Counted from the first letter of the stretch, positions 20,324 to 29,516 are shown. The stretch is 64,000 nucleotides of DNA from Acinetobacter sp. TGL-Y2 (GCF_001612555.1 NZ_CP015110.1:620001-684000), one strand, 5' to 3'. Notes: a model not told the origin generated them from the sequence alone. Program-made: numbers and translations.

Positions 20324-21271
20324 TTAAAAACCGAATCGACGTTTTAATTTCTGGAAAAAGTTTGCTATTTGGGAAGATTCAGCTGATTCTTGAATCTTGG
20401 TATTTTGCACAGAAAATCGAACATCTTTAAGCGATATTTTTTCAATATTTTTGATGGCTTGATTGGCGATAACAAACTTTTTAACAGTCATCAATGAAAT
20501 ATTCAGTTTTTCTGAAACTGTGGAAACCTGTGCGCCTAGACTAAATGCTGCCGATAGTTGCAAAATGATTTTTTGATCCGTCACAATAGGCTGTGGCCAA
20601 TAATGCAATCTAAAAGTGGCAAAATCATCTGGTAGGTGCATAAAGTGAGGTGAATTCCAAATCAGTTCAAACAACCAATTTTCTAAATTTTTTTGATGTT
20701 TACGTGAAATTCTTAAAAAATCTGAGGTTGTTGCATCCACATACATAATACTTTCATTGGTCATAAATGTTTGGCGAGTAGTATCGGGCCATGCCCAGTG
20801 TGCATGGTGATCCAACACCGCAATGGTTCCATACTGATCTTTCAATAATAGTTTTCGGCTGTATTCATTGTATATTTGATTAAAAAGCTGGGAATCCATA
20901 GCTGAGTTTGAATCAAGGTCTGATGGTTGGAATTGCACAGGGGTATTTGATATCATTTTCAGACAGGATTGAATCAAATTTTGTAGAGCTGCCTCATCTG
21001 TGATTGGTGTACATAATAAATGTGGATCATTTGCTCGTTTAACTTTAGATACTTTCAGATAAGGAATATTTTTTTCATTAATAATTTTTTGGATATTATT
21101 ATTTTCAAAAAAATCTTCATTGATAACCAAGCAATCTAATTTATTGTCTGTAATATGTGTCCAGTTAATTTGAGTGGAATGTGGTAATCCATTTATTAAT
21201 CTCTTCTTAATATCATCTATGGTTAATAATCCTAATCCCGATATTGCTATATTTACACAGTTATTATTCAT
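20324..21271 (-). CDS. Unrecognised protein of the Roadblock/GTPase operon, receiver-like N-terminus
   Basis: A 315-residue protein not assigned to a family. Residues 5-105 alternate strands and helices (VNIAISG, DCLVINED, PYLKVSK, HLLCTPIT) like a receiver domain, without the acidic pair or clear phosphorylation site. The middle contains GTIAVLDHHAHWAWPD (148-163). Residues 234-272 (KIILQLSAAF...VSEKLNISLMTVKKFVIAN) look like a helix-turn-helix. It lies 12 bases before the GTPase gene. A role as effector or adaptor of the GTPase is inferred from position only. Confidence 0.75.
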   Translation of the reverse strand: MNNNCVNIAISGLGLLTIDDIKKRLINGLPHSTQINWTHITDNKLDCLVINEDFFENNNIQKIINEKNIPYLKVSKVKRANDPHLLCTPITDEAALQNLIQSCLKMISNTPVQFQPSDLDSNSAMDSQLFNQIYNEYSRKLLLKDQYGTIAVLDHHAHWAWPDTTRQTFMTNESIMYVDATTSDFLRISRKHQKNLENWLFELIWNSPHFMHLPDDFATFRLHYWPQPIVTDQKIILQLSAAFSLGAQVSTVSEKLNISLMTVKKFVIANQAIKNIEKISLKDVRFSVQNTKIQESAESSQIANFFQKLKRRFGF

Positions 21272-21335
21272 AGCTACACTTTAATATTTATTCGAGAAAA
21301 GCCCATTTATGAAATAATAAATGGGCATTAAAGCA

Positions 21336-21695
21336 TTACGAAAAATCTAATTCATTTTCAAAGCTTTTTAACTCATGTCGTGCCATAGCAAGATTCGATT
21401 TGCTCCGGTCTAATACTAAATAAAGGAAAATATTCTGATTTTTTTCTAAGGGACGAATTAAATGATATTGTTTCCCTAAGGTAATCAAGATATCTTCAAT
21501 ATTATCGTTCAAGTTGAGTGCTTTAGCAACTTTGCGCTTTGATCGAATGACTTCTGTATTACCTGCGGCTGCTAGCTCAAGGTCAATCCCACCTCCACCT
21601 TGCGTCGCTAGTGCTAATCCACTTTCACCATCTACTAATGCAGCAGCACAGAAGCCATCAATTGATTCTAGTGATTGTAATGTTACTTTACCCAT
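21336..21695 (-). CDS. Roadblock-like small protein, first gene of the operon
   Basis: A 119-residue protein from the ATG at 21695 (a GTG four codons upstream is possible). Segments [20 protein letters not shown] (15-34) and [19 protein letters not shown] (86-104) resemble the strand pattern of Roadblock/LC7 domains, though less clearly than the last gene of this operon. A GAGTGAG stretch about 8 bases before the ATG is the likely ribosome site. It leads an operon read leftward with the 315-residue protein, the GTPase and the second Roadblock protein. Confidence 0.75.
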   Translation of the reverse strand: MGKVTLQSLESIDGFCAAALVDGESGLALATQGGGGIDLELAAAGNTEVIRSKRKVAKALNLNDNIEDILITLGKQYHLIRPLEKNQNIFLYLVLDRSKSNLAMARHELKSFENELDFS

Positions 21696-21923
21696 GCTTT
21701 TTCTCACTCTATTTATTTATATGTATGAAGTTATATTAAATTTTATTTAGCTAAAAAATAACTGACTGGTATACTCAGTTTTTTTTACTTATTTTAGTAT
21801 AGTGGAGAAGATTATAAATGCAATAACTTGAATATTAATTTTTCATATTTTAATTAATGCCTTTATAATTGTGATTTTAATCACGTATTAATTATATTGT
21901 TGTGATTTAAACTGATTTAAAAT

Positions 21924-21952
21924 AAAAAAAGCGACCTAATGATCGCTTTTTT
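21924..21952 (-). terminator. Terminator downstream of the 216-residue membrane protein gene
   Basis: AAAAAAAGCGA and TCGCTTTTTT flank an 8-base loop. On the minus strand the stem ends in a T-run and lies 13 bases after the stop at 21965. Confidence 0.75.
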
Positions 21953-21964
21953 ATTTAAAACAAA

Positions 21965-22615
21965 TTAAGCAAATATGGTTTGCAAGGCACAGTACAGTAC
22001 AGCGAGAATAAAGATTGCAACGGCAGGCTCTACAATTTTTGACCATGTTGGTACAGTAACAACAATTGGCTCAGCAACTATAGGAGTATCTACGTGTGGA
22101 TGGGTGACCATATGATTAAATTCCTTCATCGTTTGGTCTAATGATAACTCTTCTTGCTCTACAGGTTGAGAACCAATCAGTTCAGTTAGTTCGTTTGTTG
22201 ACCAAACCCAGTCTTTTGCATGACCGGAAAGATGCTCAATTTGCCCAAGAAGCAATTCACGCATACCACGAACCTTATATTGACCGGTAACATCAAGCTG
22301 TTTGAGTTCATTGATTTGTAGAGTCAAAATTTCACTGGTTGCCGCTTCAAGTTCAGTTTTGGATAAGGTCGACTGATTGTGCTTTGAGGTGGTCAGGTGT
22401 CGTGCCACTTCTTGAATATAAAGTTGATCTTGAGAATGAATTTCATGATAGATTTTATCTTCATCTTTACGCCACAAACTAATCAACTTACCCAGGCTTA
22501 AGGTATTGATTTCATTTAAATACTCGCAGCGCTCTTCTGAAGAATATTGGCGAAGAAGCTGAGGCTTTTGAATCTTAATCTGCTCAGCAAAATATTGTAC
22601 TAAATCAAAAGCCAT
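21965..22615 (-). CDS. Hypothetical protein with C-terminal membrane anchor
   Basis: A 216-residue protein, family not recognised. Residues 1-150 are helical and charged, 150-190 a flexible linker, and 193-214 a hydrophobic segment (VAIFILAVLYCALQTIFA) that would anchor it in the membrane with the bulk in the cytoplasm. A very good ribosome site AGAGGAG lies 6 bases before the ATG. It is 18 bases downstream of sspB and probably co-transcribed with sspA-sspB. Confidence 0.7.
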   Translation of the reverse strand: MAFDLVQYFAEQIKIQKPQLLRQYSSEERCEYLNEINTLSLGKLISLWRKDEDKIYHEIHSQDQLYIQEVARHLTTSKHNQSTLSKTELEAATSEILTLQINELKQLDVTGQYKVRGMRELLLGQIEHLSGHAKDWVWSTNELTELIGSQPVEQEELSLDQTMKEFNHMVTHPHVDTPIVAEPIVVTVPTWSKIVEPAVAIFILAVLYCALQTIFA

Positions 22616-22633
22616 TCATTTCTCCTCTTATAT

Positions 22634-23068
22634 TTAATCTAGAATTCTTAAACTTGGTTTTTTCTTCGGTGTTTCTGTTTCTAATACTTCTGGCTGTGTT
22701 GATTCTAAAGCATTTTGCTCTGTTTGTGCATTTGCATATTCATCTGGATCAAAGAACAAGCCTTGACCATTTTCTTTGGCATATAAACCTAAAACTGCCG
22801 CCATTGGAACATAAATATCTTTAGATGCCCCACCAAAACGTGCAGAAAAGGTAATGGCATCATTGCTCATATTTAGCTTGTGTACTGCATGCGGCACGAT
22901 ATTGAGGACAATTTGACCATCTTGAATAAACTGAGTCGGCACATCTGTATAAGGCTTTGTCGCATCGACCAATAGATAAGGCGTCAGATTGTTATCACAA
23001 ATCCATTCATAAATTCCACGTGCTAGATAGGGACGTGTCGGGCTTAGATTTAATTCTTGATCAGACAT
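22634..23068 (-). CDS. sspB: ClpXP specificity-enhancing factor SspB
   Basis: A 144-residue SspB. The N-terminal domain (SPTRPYLARGIYEWICDN and following) binds ssrA-tagged proteins from stalled ribosomes. The tail ends in PSLRILD, the ClpX-docking motif, after an acidic linker. It delivers tagged proteins to ClpXP. The ATG at 23068 was chosen; a TTG eight codons upstream starts two bases from the sspA stop and adds unconserved residues. Co-transcribed with sspA, as in other Gammaproteobacteria. Confidence 0.93.
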   Translation of the reverse strand: MSDQELNLSPTRPYLARGIYEWICDNNLTPYLLVDATKPYTDVPTQFIQDGQIVLNIVPHAVHKLNMSNDAITFSARFGGASKDIYVPMAAVLGLYAKENGQGLFFDPDEYANAQTEQNALESTQPEVLETETPKKKPSLRILD

Positions 23069-23093
23069 GGTACATAACTCTTTTGAAGACAAA

Positions 23094-23747
23094 CTATTGA
23101 TTGGCTAAAACTGCGCTAAAACGGCTTTTTTCTTGAACAGTCATTGACTTAATAAAAGCAGGGCGACTAAAAACTCTTTGGCAATAGAGATGGATTGGGC
23201 GACACTGCTGTTTAGGCAACTCAATGCCCATCACATTTAACCGTATAAAAATTGGGGCTAACATGCAATCTAAAATTGTAAATTGCTCGGACATAAAATA
23301 CGGATAATGTTGGAATAATGGCGTAAGCGAAATTAAGGTATCACGTAATTTTTTTTGTGCTTGCGCTTTGGCTTTTACATCTAAGGTATCCGCATGACGT
23401 AGCATAGTATCTGCCAATCCCAACCAATCCTGTTCAAAACGCCAAATGTATTGACGCTGTTCGGCACGTGGTGCGGGCGCATCTGCATACAATTTATTTT
23501 GACGATATCGATCATCTAAATATTCAGAAATGATGGCAGTATTGAAAATTTTGAGTTCATTTTCAATCATCATAGGAAGTTGGTTATATGGATTCAGGTT
23601 GGCTAAATCTTCGTCTTGATCATCCACTAAAATTAAATGATGCTTAATTTGCTTTTCAGCAAGGAGAAAGCGAATCCAATGTGAACGAAAGTCATCTGCA
23701 TGGCTATAAAGCGTAATTCCTTGAAGCGGAGCATTCTCGACAGACAT
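23094..23747 (-). CDS. sspA: Stringent starvation protein A
   Basis: A 217-residue glutathione-S-transferase-fold protein. The N-terminal thioredoxin-like domain begins ITLYSHADDFRSHWIRFLLAEK, followed by NPYNQLPMMIENELKIFNTAIISEYLDDRY; a helical C-terminal domain follows. SspA binds RNA polymerase and alters transcription in starvation and stress, without glutathione-transferase activity in characterised members. It lies upstream of sspB in a conserved pair and downstream of rplM-rpsI. Confidence 0.93.
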   Translation of the reverse strand: MSVENAPLQGITLYSHADDFRSHWIRFLLAEKQIKHHLILVDDQDEDLANLNPYNQLPMMIENELKIFNTAIISEYLDDRYRQNKLYADAPAPRAEQRQYIWRFEQDWLGLADTMLRHADTLDVKAKAQAQKKLRDTLISLTPLFQHYPYFMSEQFTILDCMLAPIFIRLNVMGIELPKQQCRPIHLYCQRVFSRPAFIKSMTVQEKSRFSAVLANQ

Positions 23748-24016
23748 ATATACAAACTAAGCAGAGTGAATCAGATAGGATACTAAAATTGGACAACAAA
23801 ATCACGGATACTTTGATTTCATCAAATAATCGCTGGTTAAAAAGAATAAAACTAATCTTGAAATGAAAATTTGGCCTGAGTAATTTATTATTTTATTCGC
23901 GTTTTTAAAGTGGTTAAGCGAAGAAAAATTGATAACGAAATGGAAGATTAAAATGCATATATATTTCTGAGTATCAAGATATCAGTAATTAGATTTTTAA
24001 TATAGATTGATGGTAT

Positions 24017-24047
24017 AAAAAAACCTCGGCATAAGCCGAGGTTTTTT
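24017..24047 (-). terminator. Terminator after rpsI
   Basis: A perfect stem CCTCGGC-ATAA-GCCGAGG flanked by A- and T-runs lies 20 bases after the rpsI stop on the minus strand. Between it and sspA (23748-24016) nothing else could be supported. Confidence 0.92.
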
Positions 24048-24066
24048 GTCCGAGTTCGTAAACGTA

Positions 24067-24453
24067 TTAACGTTTAGAGAACTGTGGACGCTTACGTGCT
24101 TTACGTAAACCAAGTTTCTTACGTTCAACTTCACGAGCATCACGAGTAACGAAACCTGCTTGACGAAGAGCAGGTTTTAAAGTTTCGTCAGAAGCGATCA
24201 ACGCACGAGTAATACCGTGACGGATAGCGCCAGCTTGACCACCAATACCACCACCAGCAACAGTGATGTAAAGGTCAAACTTTTCAGTAACTTCAAGAAG
24301 TTCTAAAGGTTGACGAACAACCATACGAGCAGTTTCACGACCGAAATATTGCTCAAGAGTACGATTGTTGATTACGAGTTTACCAGTACCAGCTGATAGG
24401 AAAACACGTGCAGTTGCGGTCTTACGGCGACCTGTACCATAATTAGTAGCCAT
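24067..24453 (-). CDS. rpsI: 30S ribosomal protein S9
   Basis: A 128-residue S9. [12 protein letters not shown], the [15 protein letters not shown] segment and the basic C-terminus [12 protein letters not shown], whose last residues reach the P-site tRNA, are all present. It follows rplM by 13 bases, the usual pairing. Confidence 0.98.
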   Translation of the reverse strand: MATNYGTGRRKTATARVFLSAGTGKLVINNRTLEQYFGRETARMVVRQPLELLEVTEKFDLYITVAGGGIGGQAGAIRHGITRALIASDETLKPALRQAGFVTRDAREVERKKLGLRKARKRPQFSKR

Positions 24454-24466
24454 GTGCTGTTATCCC

Positions 24467-24895
24467 TTAGATGTCCAAAACTTGTGGCTGTTGAGCAGTA
24501 TGTGGGTGCTCAGTACCAGCATACACTTTCATTTTCTTGATCATTGCATAACCAAGAGGACCTTTTGGTAACATACCTTTCACAGCTTTTTCTAAAACTG
24601 TTTCTGGTTTGTGAGCAATTAACTTCTCGAAGTTAGTCTCACGGATACCACCAGGGAAACCAGTGTGGCGATAGTATTTCTTATCGTGAGCTTTTTTACC
24701 AGTCACAGTAATCAATTCAGCATTAACGACAACGATATAATCGCCAGTGTCAACGTGAGGAGTATAAGACGTTTTATGCTTACCGCGTAAACGACGAGCG
24801 ATTTCAGTCGCAAGACGACCTAAAGTTTTGCCAGAAGCATCAACAACATACCAGTCGTGTTGAACTTCAGCTGGCTTAGCGCTGAGAGTTTTCAT
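24467..24895 (-). CDS. rplM: 50S ribosomal protein L13
   Basis: A 142-residue L13, beginning [20 protein letters not shown] and carrying [18 protein letters not shown] and [12 protein letters not shown]. It is first in the rplM-rpsI operon. A stem-loop in its leader (24918-24943) is a candidate for L13 autoregulation, known for this operon in E. coli. Confidence 0.98.
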   Translation of the reverse strand: MKTLSAKPAEVQHDWYVVDASGKTLGRLATEIARRLRGKHKTSYTPHVDTGDYIVVVNAELITVTGKKAHDKKYYRHTGFPGGIRETNFEKLIAHKPETVLEKAVKGMLPKGPLGYAMIKKMKVYAGTEHPHTAQQPQVLDI

Positions 24896-25492
24896 TAACC
24901 ACTACCTATTATAGTTGGTTTGGACGATGGAGTCTGTCCAAACAAAAAGGAGAGCGAATTCTATCTGAAAATCGGTAGATTCACAATCGAAATATATAAA
25001 TTTCAAGGGCTACATTATATAGAGAAAAACCCAATATGGATAGTATTTACCCGTTTTAATTTAAACCTGCTCTTAAAATAATGTTAGTCCATTTTTTACC
25101 TATTTAAACTTATAAATAACAGTGGTATATGATTTTTTATCTGACATTTAAGCCCTTTTCTATAGGGTCTTTGAGATTTATTGTCGATTAAATTATATTT
25201 TCGAGGAATCAATAAGTTGATTTGAGTCACATATATTAAATAAAATGAAGGGTATATTTATTAGTTGAATCGTATTTTAGATTAAAGCGAATTTTTAACC
25301 GCTGCCTATTTAGCCAAATGTTCCAAAAGTATTAAACCTGAATTTGGGTCATCACTGTTATTCATTTTACTCATTTCAGCTCAGCTTAAGTTTCCGATAA
25401 TGATGCGCTTTGAAGATAAAGTTGATCTTTTATCAAGTTAACACTGAAGTTTTCGCTAAGACATTTTATAATGAGGCATCAGTGGGGATGGG
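24896..25492. other. Divergent intergenic region rplM-pdxA
   Basis: About 600 AT-rich bases between divergent genes. On the rplM side lie the leader hairpin and a TATAAT-like -10 on the minus strand (25014-25019) without a convincing -35. No small gene or repeat was recognised in the remainder, which is long for this genome. Confidence 0.5.
24918..24943 (-). promoter_or_regulatory. Leader hairpin of rplM, possible L13 binding site
   Basis: GTTTGGAC and GTCCAAAC form an 8-bp stem with a 10-base loop in the mRNA leader, 22 bases before the rplM ATG. L13 is known to repress its own operon in E. coli. The link to this hairpin is inferred. Confidence 0.45.
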
Positions 25493-26470
25493 ATGTGTGT
25501 AATGTTGCCTTTATATGTGACCAGCGGTGAGCCAGCAGGCATTGGACCAGATATCTGTTTGAGCTTGGCAGAACGTATAGATGAGCGTCCTGTTGTGGTA
25601 TTGGTTGATCAAAAATTACTACAACAACGTGCTGAAATGTTAAATCATAAGATCAATTTCATTGAATATCAAGGGCAAACACAGGCATCGTCTCAAGGAG
25701 AACTTTATATTGAGCATGTTCCTTTAACGGCAAATGTCCTCTGCGGTCAACTTAATGCTCAAAATGCTGCCTATGTGTTAGAGCAACTTCGCCGCTCCGC
25801 TGACTATGCCATGTCTGGTCAAAGTGTAGGTGTGGCAACAGCACCTGTGCAAAAGTCTGTGATCAATGAAGCGGGTATTCATTTTAGTGGACATACTGAA
25901 TATTATCAAGAATTTGCAGGTGTTGAGCGGGTAGTGATGATGCTGGCAACCAAGACGCTTCGGGTAGCACTTGCGACAACGCATTTACCTTTACGTGATG
26001 TAGCGGATGCAATTACCTCAGAGCGACTCCATCAAGTGATTGATATCTTGATTCATGATTTGAAAAGCAAGTTTAAAATTGATCATCCGCGTATATTGGT
26101 TTGTGGGTTAAATCCACATGCAGGAGAAGATGGCTATTTGGGCCTTGAAGAAATTGAAGTGATTAATCCAGTACTTGAATGCTATCGCGCACAAGGCATT
26201 AACATAAGTTTAAGTTTACCCGCAGACACACTCTTTACCCCAGAAAATTTAAAAGATGCAGATGCTGTACTTGCGATGTATCACGATCAAGGTTTACCTG
26301 TGTTAAAATCCCAAGGCTTTGGTGAAGCCATCAATATTACTTTAGGCTTACCTTTTATTCGTACCTCTGTAGATCATGGCACAGCGCTCTCCCTTGCAGG
26401 CACGGGACTTGCAAAAAGTTCGAGCTTGCATGTTGCTGTGGATTTAGCTCTTGATCTGGCACGTCACTAA
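25493..26470 (+). CDS. pdxA: 4-hydroxythreonine-4-phosphate dehydrogenase
   Basis: A 325-residue PdxA, which oxidises 4-phosphohydroxy-L-threonine in the DXP-dependent route to pyridoxal phosphate. Family segments are VTSGEPAGIGPDI near the N-terminus, the metal-binding HTEY, CGLNPHAGEDGYLG, and MYHDQGLPVLK. The first ATG (25493) is 9 bases before a second in-frame ATG that could also start the protein; GGGATGGG lies just upstream. It heads a run with rsmA and apaH, the classic gammaproteobacterial neighbourhood. Confidence 0.95.
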   Translation: MCVMLPLYVTSGEPAGIGPDICLSLAERIDERPVVVLVDQKLLQQRAEMLNHKINFIEYQGQTQASSQGELYIEHVPLTANVLCGQLNAQNAAYVLEQLRRSADYAMSGQSVGVATAPVQKSVINEAGIHFSGHTEYYQEFAGVERVVMMLATKTLRVALATTHLPLRDVADAITSERLHQVIDILIHDLKSKFKIDHPRILVCGLNPHAGEDGYLGLEEIEVINPVLECYRAQGINISLSLPADTLFTPENLKDADAVLAMYHDQGLPVLKSQGFGEAINITLGLPFIRTSVDHGTALSLAGTGLAKSSSLHVAVDLALDLARH

Positions 26471-26500
26471 TTCACTATTTACTCACGTTGGAAATGTTTT

Positions 26501-27313
26501 ATGTATCAAATTAATGCCTTAAACCCAAAACAAGAAGGGCACCAGGCTCGTAAACGATTTGGTCAAAACTTTTTACATGACCAACGTGTGATTGCGAAAA
26601 TTGTGCGTTCAGTCAATCCGCGTCCAGGTCAAAATATTCTAGAGATTGGCCCAGGTTTAGCTGCGTTAACTTCGCCTTTAATCGGTGAGTGTGATGCTTT
26701 AACTGTGATCGAACTGGATCGTGATTTGGCGGCAGGTTTACCGGGTCGTGTGCCTCATCCTGAACGTTTAACTATTATTGAAGCGGATGCATTGAAATAC
26801 GACTATACCGAGCTGTTTGAAGAAGGTCGTCCTTTACGTGTAGTTGGTAATTTACCGTATAACATTTCAACCCCACTACTGTTTCATCTTTTGCAGTTCG
26901 GTGACAAAGTTCAAGACATGCATTTTATGTTGCAAAAAGAAGTGGTTGATCGTATTACCGCTGAGCCGAATACCAAAGAATATGGTCGTCTCTCAGTGAT
27001 GATTCAGTATTTCTGTAAACCGACGTATTTGTTTGAAGTGCCACCGGGTTCATTTAATCCACCACCAAAAGTGACTTCTGCCGTTTTTCGCTTAGAACCT
27101 TATGCAACCAAACCAATCATTGCTAAAAATGAAAAAGCGTTGGCACGTTTGGTGTCACATGTCTTTACTCAGCGTCGTAAAACCTTGCGTAATAGCTTAA
27201 AAGGTATGTTGGCTGAAGATGGTTTTGAAAAGGCAGGCGTTGATCCAATGGCGCGTCCAGAGACGTTGACTTTGGCTCAATTTGTTGCATTAGCAGACAA
27301 CATGGTGAATTAA
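26501..27313 (+). CDS. rsmA: 16S rRNA dimethyladenosine transferase
   Basis: A 270-residue KsgA/RsmA, which dimethylates two adjacent adenines near the 16S 3' end during small-subunit maturation. The SAM-binding motif ILEIGPGLAALT and the catalytic NLPYN are present, with a C-terminal RNA-binding domain containing HVFTQRRKTLRNSLKG. It lies 30 bases after pdxA and 1 base before apaH. Confidence 0.97.
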   Translation: MYQINALNPKQEGHQARKRFGQNFLHDQRVIAKIVRSVNPRPGQNILEIGPGLAALTSPLIGECDALTVIELDRDLAAGLPGRVPHPERLTIIEADALKYDYTELFEEGRPLRVVGNLPYNISTPLLFHLLQFGDKVQDMHFMLQKEVVDRITAEPNTKEYGRLSVMIQYFCKPTYLFEVPPGSFNPPPKVTSAVFRLEPYATKPIIAKNEKALARLVSHVFTQRRKTLRNSLKGMLAEDGFEKAGVDPMARPETLTLAQFVALADNMVN

Positions 27314-27314
27314 A

Positions 27315-28184
27315 ATGCCTTCAGATCAAATCCGCTACAATTATGTCATTGGTGATGTGCAGGGTTGTTTTGAAGCACTCAAAGCATTGTTGAAAGAGAT
27401 TAAGTTTGATCCAGATCAAGATTTCATTTGGTTTGCAGGGGATTTGGTCGCACGCGGTGAAAATTCTCTTGGGGTTTTGCGCTTTGTTAAAAAGCTGGTC
27501 GATCGTGGTGTTGCTGCAACCGTCTTGGGTAATCATGATTTAACATTGCTGGCTGGTGCACGTGGCATTAAGGCAGTCAAAGAAAAAGACAATACACGTG
27601 ATGTGATCGACGCGATTGATTCAGATGATTTGATTGACTGGTTACGTAAACAACCTTTATGTTTATTCCCGAATGATCAGACCATTTTGACCCATGCCGG
27701 TATCCCCCTGAACTGGACAGCAGAGCAAACAGCTCAGCTCGCAAATGAAGTGGAGCATGTGCTTGGTCATGAAGATTTTGAACAACTCGATGCGTTTCTG
27801 TCTGAAATGTATGGCAAAGAGCCCACCTTGTGGTCAAATGATTTACAAGGCAATGCACGTCTACGTTGTATCGTTAATTATTTGACTCGTATGCGGTTAA
27901 CAGATAGCAATGGACGTCTTGAATTCAGCTTTAAAGACGCTTTAGATGATCCAATGCCTGCAGGATTTAAACCGTGGTTCGAGTTTGAATCTCAGGCGGT
28001 AAAAACTCATCAGGTGATTTTTGGACATTGGGCGGCCCTTCAAGGTAAAACGGTGTCAGATAAAATTCAGAATGTAGATGGTGGGTGTGTTTGGGGACAT
28101 CAGTTGATTGCTTACCGTTTAGAAGATCAACTTTCCATTGCGGTAAATAATCCTTTGTCTGATTCACCCGTTAATTTCGCATAA
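27315..28184 (+). CDS. apaH: Symmetrical bis(5'-nucleosyl)-tetraphosphatase
   Basis: A 289-residue calcineurin-like phosphoesterase of the ApaH family, which splits Ap4A to two ADP. The metal ligands lie in YVIGDVQGC, FAGDLVARGENS, VLGNHD and the later GHWAAL. Its ATG is 1 base after the rsmA stop, suggesting translational coupling. Confidence 0.95.
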   Translation: MPSDQIRYNYVIGDVQGCFEALKALLKEIKFDPDQDFIWFAGDLVARGENSLGVLRFVKKLVDRGVAATVLGNHDLTLLAGARGIKAVKEKDNTRDVIDAIDSDDLIDWLRKQPLCLFPNDQTILTHAGIPLNWTAEQTAQLANEVEHVLGHEDFEQLDAFLSEMYGKEPTLWSNDLQGNARLRCIVNYLTRMRLTDSNGRLEFSFKDALDDPMPAGFKPWFEFESQAVKTHQVIFGHWAALQGKTVSDKIQNVDGGCVWGHQLIAYRLEDQLSIAVNNPLSDSPVNFA

Positions 28185-28339
28185 TTCAAATATGAGATGT
28201 TTAAGCTTGGCTTTGGCGGAATAGATTAAATATCTGAGCCGGCCTAAAGTTTAAAAATTGAGTGATTGGGGAATGGATTTTTTATATTGATTCAATAAAA
28301 AGCGAGATTTATATCGTTCATTAAAGCGTATATAGTGTT

Positions 28340-28365
28340 AAAAAAGCCACATCATGTGGCTTTTT
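28340..28365. terminator. Bidirectional terminator, apaH and DUF2147 gene
   Basis: AAAAAGCCACA-TCA-TGTGGCTTTTT, a perfect stem with A- and T-runs, directly follows the convergent DUF2147 stop and lies about 155 bases after apaH. Confidence 0.88.
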
Positions 28366-28366
28366 A

Positions 28367-28822
28367 TTATTGAACAGCAGTGTTTCTAATCCACGTTTGG
28401 CTACGACCGATCGCAGAAATACCGACGTAGCCACGCATTTGCAGACGATTACCATTTGGGCTTAACTTGGCATTCATGGAGTAAATTTTACCCGAGAGTG
28501 GGTCTAAAATTTTACCACTATTGTACATATTGCCTTTATCAAACTTTAAACCTTTGAGCACATCCAAACCAAGTATTGGCTTGTTGGTGTAGGGTGCAGG
28601 ACAGTTAATACAGGTCTCTTTTGGCGTATAGCCTTCGCGTGGAGTGACTTTAATAATTTTACCCGTGTAGGTACCATTGGCTTCTTTACGGATTTCAATA
28701 TGTGCTTTGGATGTTCCAGTTTTGTCATCGATATGACGCCAAACTCCAGAGATATCTTGCGCCATGACGGAGGTGCTGATCAAGCCAAAGCCTAAAACAG
28801 CAAATAGTATTTTCTTTATCAT
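28367..28822 (-). CDS. DUF2147 secreted protein, copy 1
   Basis: A 151-residue protein with a signal peptide (1-21, cleavage near VMA|QD) and one DUF2147 domain. It starts DISGVWRHIDDKTG and contains GKIIKVTPREGY, CINCP and GRSQTWIRN. Members are periplasmic or outer-membrane-associated beta-rich proteins of uncertain function; some bind lipophilic ligands. A CxxC pair may form a disulfide. It shares strong similarity along its full length with the adjacent gene upstream, so the pair arose by tandem duplication. Confidence 0.85.
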   Translation of the reverse strand: MIKKILFAVLGFGLISTSVMAQDISGVWRHIDDKTGTSKAHIEIRKEANGTYTGKIIKVTPREGYTPKETCINCPAPYTNKPILGLDVLKGLKFDKGNMYNSGKILDPLSGKIYSMNAKLSPNGNRLQMRGYVGISAIGRSQTWIRNTAVQ

Positions 28823-28943
28823 TTCAGTTCCATTGATTGATATAGGTAAGCGGATTGGTATTGATCTTTAAATGTGTGGTTAAAAAAAAACCAATATCAG
28901 CTTAAGTTAAAGGATATTTTTATTTTTAACAAGTCGTTGAGTT

Positions 28944-28972
28944 AAATAAAGCCACTGTGCGTGGCTTTATTT
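28944..28972. terminator. Terminator between the two DUF2147 genes
   Basis: AATAAAGCCAC-TGTGC-GTGGCTTTATT, an 11-bp stem flanked by A- and T-rich sequence, sits directly after the stop of copy 2 on the minus strand. The two copies are therefore probably transcribed separately. Confidence 0.85.
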
Positions 28973-28973
28973 T

Positions 28974-29423
28974 TTAGTTTTGTCGAATCCAGGTTTGACT
29001 TCGTCCTAGGGTAGAAACCCCGATATAAGCTTTGACTGTAAGACGGGTACCCGCAGTATTCATTTTCACTTTGGCCGAATAAATTTTACCTGCCAAGGGG
29101 TCAATAATTTGACCTTTTTCATAGTTATTCGAATTATTGACCGGAATCAATCCTTTTAAAATATCCATGCCTAAAATTGCTTGATTGGTGTAAGGTGCTG
29201 GACATTTATTACACTGCGCGCGCGGGGTATAGCCTGGGCGAGGTGTGATTTTAATAATCTTACCCGTATAAGTATTATTCACCTCTTTGCGGATTTGAAT
29301 GACTGCCTTAGGTGCACCGCTTTTATCATCAATCTGTTGCCAAATTCCTGAAATATCTTGAGCGAAAGTTGTTCCACTGAATAAAGAAAAACCAAGTACT
29401 AAACCCAGTATATTGAATTTCAT
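28974..29423 (-). CDS. DUF2147 secreted protein, copy 2
   Basis: About 149 residues from the ATG at 29423; an ATG five codons upstream (29438) is possible. Signal peptide then DISGIWQQIDDKSG, GKIIKITPRPGY, CNKCP and GRSQTWIRQ, in the same order as copy 1. It has its own leader and terminator. The function is unknown, but retention of both copies suggests different ligands or expression. Confidence 0.83.
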   Translation of the reverse strand: MKFNILGLVLGFSLFSGTTFAQDISGIWQQIDDKSGAPKAVIQIRKEVNNTYTGKIIKITPRPGYTPRAQCNKCPAPYTNQAILGMDILKGLIPVNNSNNYEKGQIIDPLAGKIYSAKVKMNTAGTRLTVKAYIGVSTLGRSQTWIRQN

Positions 29424-29516
29424 TCTTTTTTGTCCCATGTGCTAAAAGCAATAAATATCATGCTCCATAATAAGATGAAAAAATATGCTAATCAATCACA
29501 TGAATAGTGATGCATT

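Noticed and set aside
23069..23092. TTG start eight codons upstream for sspB
   Set aside because: The added residues are not part of the SspB family start, and the ATG has a GAG ten bases upstream.
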